NCBI GenBank assembly: GCA_040877875.1
Contig: JBBDNC010000218.1
Location: 1 to 9,373, forward strand
Length of the DNA stretch: 9,373 nt
Direction: 5' to 3'
Origin: JBBDNC01 sp040877875
GTDB taxonomy: Bacteria; Bacteroidota; Rhodothermia; Balneolales; Balneolaceae
Below the pieces are notes generated by a model, which saw only the letters and a program-made list of their open reading frames with translations, was not told the origin of the DNA and did not search any database. The position numbers were made by a program, and so were the translations under genes. Each line of letters begins with the position of its first letter. Position 1 is the first letter of the stretch. Shown one piece after another: positions 6,614 to 9,373 of this stretch.

Positions 6614-7534
6614 TCACAGATTCATTCTGACGCTCAGGGTGGTAATGTAGTCCGTTTCCAAGGCACTGCCGTTCAGATCCTGTACGGCTGGCAGCTGGAT
6701 CGCGGCCTCAAAAACAAACTTCTGGGTGATATATTGCAGGCCCGGATCCACAAACCAGATCGTACCTCTGGAGTTATCATCGGTAAGTCCATTAACGGTA
6801 TTTTTACCCTGCAAGATCAGGTTGGATTCCAGATCGAGATAGAAGAACCCAGGTGTACCCGGACCAATCTTACGGGGGAACAGGCGGTATTTGATGACCC
6901 CGTCCAGGCGGTATTCATTCCCGAACTCAAAATTATCGGCTTCGGTGTTGATCTGATATGAGGTAGCAACATCAAAAAACCATTCTCGTGTTTGGTAGGT
7001 AAGTACGATTCCGCCAAACGGGTCCCACGAACCCGAACCCCGTTGCAATGGCCGGGGGAGGCTTCCAAATGCATCCCGCTGATCGTCCCGCCCGGTTGGC
7101 AGTTCCACGCCGGCCAACGATGAGATGCTAAGAATACTTCCATCTGTTGAAGAGCGGTACAGATCATACCGGCCAAACAGGCGGGCATCCCCTATTCCAA
7201 TATCGGTCCCTCTTTTGATACGCTGCTGCTGAGAGGTGGTCAGGGCCATACTCTTGTTAAGCAGGGGAACAACACCAAAAACAGAGAACCGTGAAGTTAT
7301 ACCGTAAACTCCTACTACCGGAAACGCCTGTACCAGCAGCTCGCGGTCGGCCCCGGTCGGATCGCCGGTAGCACGAATAATTTTGAGCTGGGCCCGAAAT
7401 ATTCCCTTGTCCTTGCCAACCGGAAGGGCATTATTGGTGGTAATCTGCGCAGCAGCTTCAGTAAGTAGTCCTGCAAAAAGGATCAGAAATGTCAGTCCAA
7501 CAAGTTGAAATAAATGTTTGAGGAATACTTTCAT
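6614..7534 (-). CDS. Outer-membrane beta-barrel protein, transporter-like (Phenol_MetA_deg-like)
   Basis: This 306-residue protein starts with a clear signal peptide (basic MKVFLKH, hydrophobic core, likely cut after TEAAA near residue 29). The rest is a series of short alternating strands rich in Tyr, Phe and Gly, with polar turns, as in outer-membrane barrels: LLVQAFPVVGVYGITSRFSV, LSISSLAGVELPTGRDDQRD, WFFDVATSYQI, KYRLFPRK, and a C-terminal strand TLSVRMNL. The PTGR turn and overall layout recall the PF13557 (putative MetA-pathway) transporters often found next to metal-efflux genes; the assignment is from memory of the pattern. A good Shine-Dalgarno (AGGAGA, 7541-7546) lies six bases before the ATG. 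It is the last gene of the HMA protein-permease unit, 36 bp after the permease. A role in passing metal or metal complexes across the outer membrane is inferred. Confidence 0.75.
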   Translation of the reverse strand: MKVFLKHLFQLVGLTFLILFAGLLTEAAAQITTNNALPVGKDKGIFRAQLKIIRATGDPTGADRELLVQAFPVVGVYGITSRFSVFGVVPLLNKSMALTTSQQQRIKRGTDIGIGDARLFGRYDLYRSSTDGSILSISSLAGVELPTGRDDQRDAFGSLPRPLQRGSGSWDPFGGIVLTYQTREWFFDVATSYQINTEADNFEFGNEYRLDGVIKYRLFPRKIGPGTPGFFYLDLESNLILQGKNTVNGLTDDNSRGTIWFVDPGLQYITQKFVFEAAIQLPAVQDLNGSALETDYITTLSVRMNL

Positions 7535-7570
7535 AATAATTCTCCTGGGTTATCTTTAATGAATACTATC

Positions 7571-8832
7571 TTAATGGAGCAAGTAATGAAACCAGGGTAC
7601 ATCATTGGGACGTAGTGTGGAACCAGTGAATGTTTCAAACCATTCGCGAAAGCCCAGTACGCCGCCCAGCCAATCAAGTCCCCACCACCAGGCGGTGGCG
7701 GCGAGTGCACCGACCAGAATAGCGATGACCAGCCAAAGGATTATTCTGTATGCCAGTTTCCTGCCGAACAGATCGAAATACCGGTGGATAGAATAGGGCA
7801 TGAGAATGGGTCCCAGATAGAAGGCAGAAATACCTGCATAGGTCAGAAAAAGCCCTTTCCAAAGCCCCGCAGCAACCAGAACGTTGCCGACCAGCGGTGC
7901 GCCCAGTACATAAGCAAAGGTCAGTCCCAAAACAGCATTGCCGATCTGAGACAAGGCACCCCGTGAGTCCCAAAAGGAAAATGCGGCATCTGAAAACCCA
8001 GCGCCAGGAAAAAGCCGAGACCCAAAAAGCCATAGAGCAACGGGGCCCAGAGGGAGTAAAGCTGTCCCTTTATCGAGGTCCAGATACGCTGCTTCCCAGA
8101 GCCTTCTTCTTGGGTAAAGAGCAGAGCCCTATCCTCGGAGTTGAACGACTCACGGGCCCGTGTCCGTGCTTTTTTCCAAAGATCATCGGGCATGCGATTA
8201 ACGCCCCAGGCCAGCATCAAAATACCGGCCCCGCCTGCAACCAGTTGCCCCAAGGCAAGCTGTACGCCGATAAGTTCCATGATAAATATCAGTATGAAAA
8301 TGCAAATAGATTGGGCCGAAAACAGGTAGGCCAGAACCCCTGCCCTTGAAACTCCTTCCGCGAGCAGTTCTTTCGCCTGGGCAAAAATACGCCTGCGGCT
8401 GGGCGCGCTGGCAAAGCCCAGCTTCATGGCCTTCCAGACCGTGGACCTCCCTTCGTCGGGATGATCCAGCAGATCTCTTCGGAGCCCGTCAATCCAATAG
8501 GCTTCACTCAGTCCCGTAAGGAGGAGCCCCAGCGCAAAGACGGCACCAAACCCTATCAGGACCCAAAATACCATAAAGCCTGACCACCAAAGCATGTTTT
8601 TTATAAAAGGAGGCAGCAGGTCTGTAGCTGACCCTTCGGATTCAGAAGAGGACGCTTGAACGGCCTTTGCTGCAGGCGCGTCCATGGTAGAATGCGTTAT
8701 TTCTACCTTAGAATAACTTTGTGGTGAAGCATTAGCCCCGTAAGCATCCGCAGGCATCGATACGAACAGGAGAAACACCAGGACTAATGCGGAAAATAGA
8801 TCAGCTGGCTTTTTGGGAAGTTGAAACAGCAT
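7571..8832 (-). pseudogene. Multi-membrane permease (PF03773-like), split by a single frameshift
   Basis: Two overlapping frames together encode one protein of about 420 residues. The first (8832 to 7921, 303 codons) has a signal-like N terminus (residues 11-30), a Ser/Ala-rich linker, and membrane segments near 83-107, 167-188, 193-211 and 259-282. The second (to 7571) continues with GAPLVGNVLVAAGLW and a segment ending LMPYSIHRYFDLFGRK. The GNV-AA-LW block and the following Pro plus basic loop resemble the conserved C-terminal half of PF03773-type permeases, and the ASRA-FLxxx-like region at 161-188 resembles their first half; this is motif recall. The frames join if one base is shifted at 7969-7977 after F287, giving PFWDSRGALSQ. 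It is 12 bp after the MerP-like gene, where MerT would be expected in a mer operon. It may be a broken gene, a sequence error, or a programmed shift. Confidence 0.65.
7969..7977 (-). other. Frameshift site in the permease gene
   Basis: On the minus strand the bases are CCTTTTGGG. In the upstream frame they read CCT TTT GGG and run into a stop at 7921-7923. In the downstream frame they read TTT TGG GAC and continue for the rest of the permease. A -1 slip of the TTT codon on the TTTT run, or a missing or extra base in the T4 or G3 run, would join them. The site is not a classical X XXY YYZ slippery heptamer. Confidence 0.6.
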
Positions 8833-8844
8833 AGAAATTTTTTC

Positions 8845-9201
8845 TTAGTCGGAAGTTTCGGTTTCCTTTGGCTTTGCTGCTTTGTTATGATATTCAATAC
8901 TACGCACCTCATAGCCGGCCTCATCAATCACTTTTTTAATCTTCGTTTCAGAAAGCGTAAGGCCATCTTTCAGCTTGAGATCGGCGGTTCCATTGCCAAT
9001 ACTGACATAAACCGCCTCCACTTCTTCTATTCTTTCAAGCTTTTTGGTTACCCCATAAGCACAGAAGGGACATACCATGCCATCCACACCTACGGTGATA
9101 TCGGGATTATCGATTTTTTTCTGGGCAAAAGCCTGTTGTGGCGCAGAAAGCGCAAACAGCAGGCCTAAAACAACGGGCATAAGTATAGTTATTCGTTTCA
9201 T
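8845..9201 (-). CDS. Periplasmic HMA-domain metal-binding protein (MerP-like)
   Basis: This 118-residue protein has a signal peptide (MKRITILMPVVLGLLFALSA, likely cut after AFA at residue 26) and one heavy-metal-associated domain. The metal site is GMVCPFCAYGV with C44 and C47 in a CxxC, followed by the usual fold with VYVSIGNGTADLKL and a C-terminal KKVIDEAGYEV. The short charged tail (HNKAAKPKETETSD) has no known role. It resembles MerP, which binds Hg(II) in the periplasm and passes it to a membrane transporter; CPFC is also found in other HMA proteins, so the metal is inferred from the linked MerR. A Shine-Dalgarno AGAGG (9210-9214) lies eight bases before the ATG. It is first in a unit with the permease (12 bp apart) and the outer-membrane protein, behind the operator-promoter at 9279-9313. 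Confidence 0.88.
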   Translation of the reverse strand: MKRITILMPVVLGLLFALSAPQQAFAQKKIDNPDITVGVDGMVCPFCAYGVTKKLERIEEVEAVYVSIGNGTADLKLKDGLTLSETKIKKVIDEAGYEVRSIEYHNKAAKPKETETSD

Positions 9202-9278
9202 AATGCTATCCTCTTCAGCGGATGTTGATTAAAAAGAGTTAAAATTTGACTGTTTCTATATCTTGTAACGTCTTAAAA

Positions 9279-9313
9279 ACAATATAAGGCCTGTACCATA
9301 CCCCAGAGTCAAA
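9279..9313 (-). promoter_or_regulatory. MerR-type operator-promoter, copy 2 (HMA protein-permease unit)
   Basis: This is an exact 35-base copy of the site at 6564-6598. On the minus strand it has TTGACT (9307-9312), a 19-bp spacer (9288-9306), and TTATAT (9282-9287). Identity stops at both edges, as expected for a conserved binding site. The predicted transcript starts near 9275 and has a leader of roughly 70 bases before the HMA gene, in which I saw no hairpin or riboswitch. Confidence 0.8.
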
Positions 9314-9321
9314 TGGTTTTT

Positions 9322-9373
9322 TTACCGGTGCCCGCCGGGCCAGACCAGCACGGGCATATTCACGATAATGCCG
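9322..9373 (-). CDS. Possible 3' end of an upstream gene (partial)
   Basis: A minus-strand frame enters from the right edge and reads GIIVNMPVLVWPGGHR before a TAA at 9322-9324. Its third codon positions are mostly G or C, and it stops just before the operator-promoter copy 2, as a preceding gene would. The residues are too few to name a family. Two other frames are also open here: one minus frame running through the operator to the stop at about 9242, and a plus frame from ATG 9313. The call is weak. Confidence 0.3.
   Translation of the reverse strand, partial: GIIVNMPVLVWPGGHR

Noticed and set aside
7674..8033. A 119-codon minus-strand frame across the permease frameshift
   Set aside because: It is in the third frame, rich in Arg and Cys with no membrane pattern continuing the permease, so it is a shadow frame.
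6564..9313. The 35-bp repeats as ends of a transposable element
   Set aside because: They are direct repeats in promoter positions, there is no transposase between them, and the enclosed genes form a coherent metal module.
9242..9373. A minus-strand frame open from the right edge through operator copy 2, encoding FDSGVWYRPYIV, partly shared by copy 1
   Set aside because: The shared peptide follows simply from the 35-bp DNA repeat. The promoter spacing and position fit a regulatory site better, and codon use in this frame is unremarkable.

Overview
The window looks like a chromosomal segment from a member of the Bacteroidota/Balneolota/Rhodothermota assemblage. The reasons are gene content (arsenosugar genes ArsS, ArsM and a TIGR04283 glycosyltransferase beside a DUF547 protein; a MerR, HMA-protein and outer-membrane-protein module), few Shine-Dalgarno sequences, and moderate GC. 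This placement is inference. No RNA gene, CRISPR array, transposase or replication origin could be supported.

Left half (147-4131, all minus strand): an arsenic biotransformation cluster. In transcription order it holds a DUF547 protein, the radical SAM enzyme ArsS, the arsenite S-adenosylmethionine methyltransferase ArsM, and a TIGR04283 family 2 glycosyltransferase. ArsS, ArsM and the glycosyltransferase are 48 and 41 bp apart and look like one operon. Together they would methylate arsenite, attach a nucleoside-derived sugar and modify it further. No ArsR regulator and no TIGR04282 partner enzyme lie inside the window.

Middle (4268-5602, plus strand): a lipoprotein that appears to be an AhpC/TSA redoxin whose catalytic core is missing through an in-frame internal deletion; an apparently intact exported DUF3047 protein; and a 41-codon remnant of a DsbD/thioredoxin-like C terminus. 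This stretch looks like eroding DNA between two metal or metalloid modules.

Right half (5666-9373, minus strand): a module controlled by a mercury-type MerR regulator. The MerR protein has three cysteines with the same spacing as the Hg(II)-binding cysteines of Tn501 MerR. It is preceded by a small protein of unknown function. Upstream of that lie a periplasmic HMA protein (MerP-like), a multi-membrane permease interrupted by a single-base frameshift, and a beta-barrel outer-membrane protein. An exact 35-bp repeat lies upstream of both transcription units (6564-6598 and 9279-9313). It has the layout of a MerR-type promoter: TTGACT, 19-bp spacer, TTATAT, with an imperfect dyad in the spacer. 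The sequence therefore predicts a two-operon regulon with autoregulation of merR. No mercuric reductase (MerA) and no classical MerT are visible, so this may be a non-canonical metal-handling system or part of a larger one extending past the right edge.
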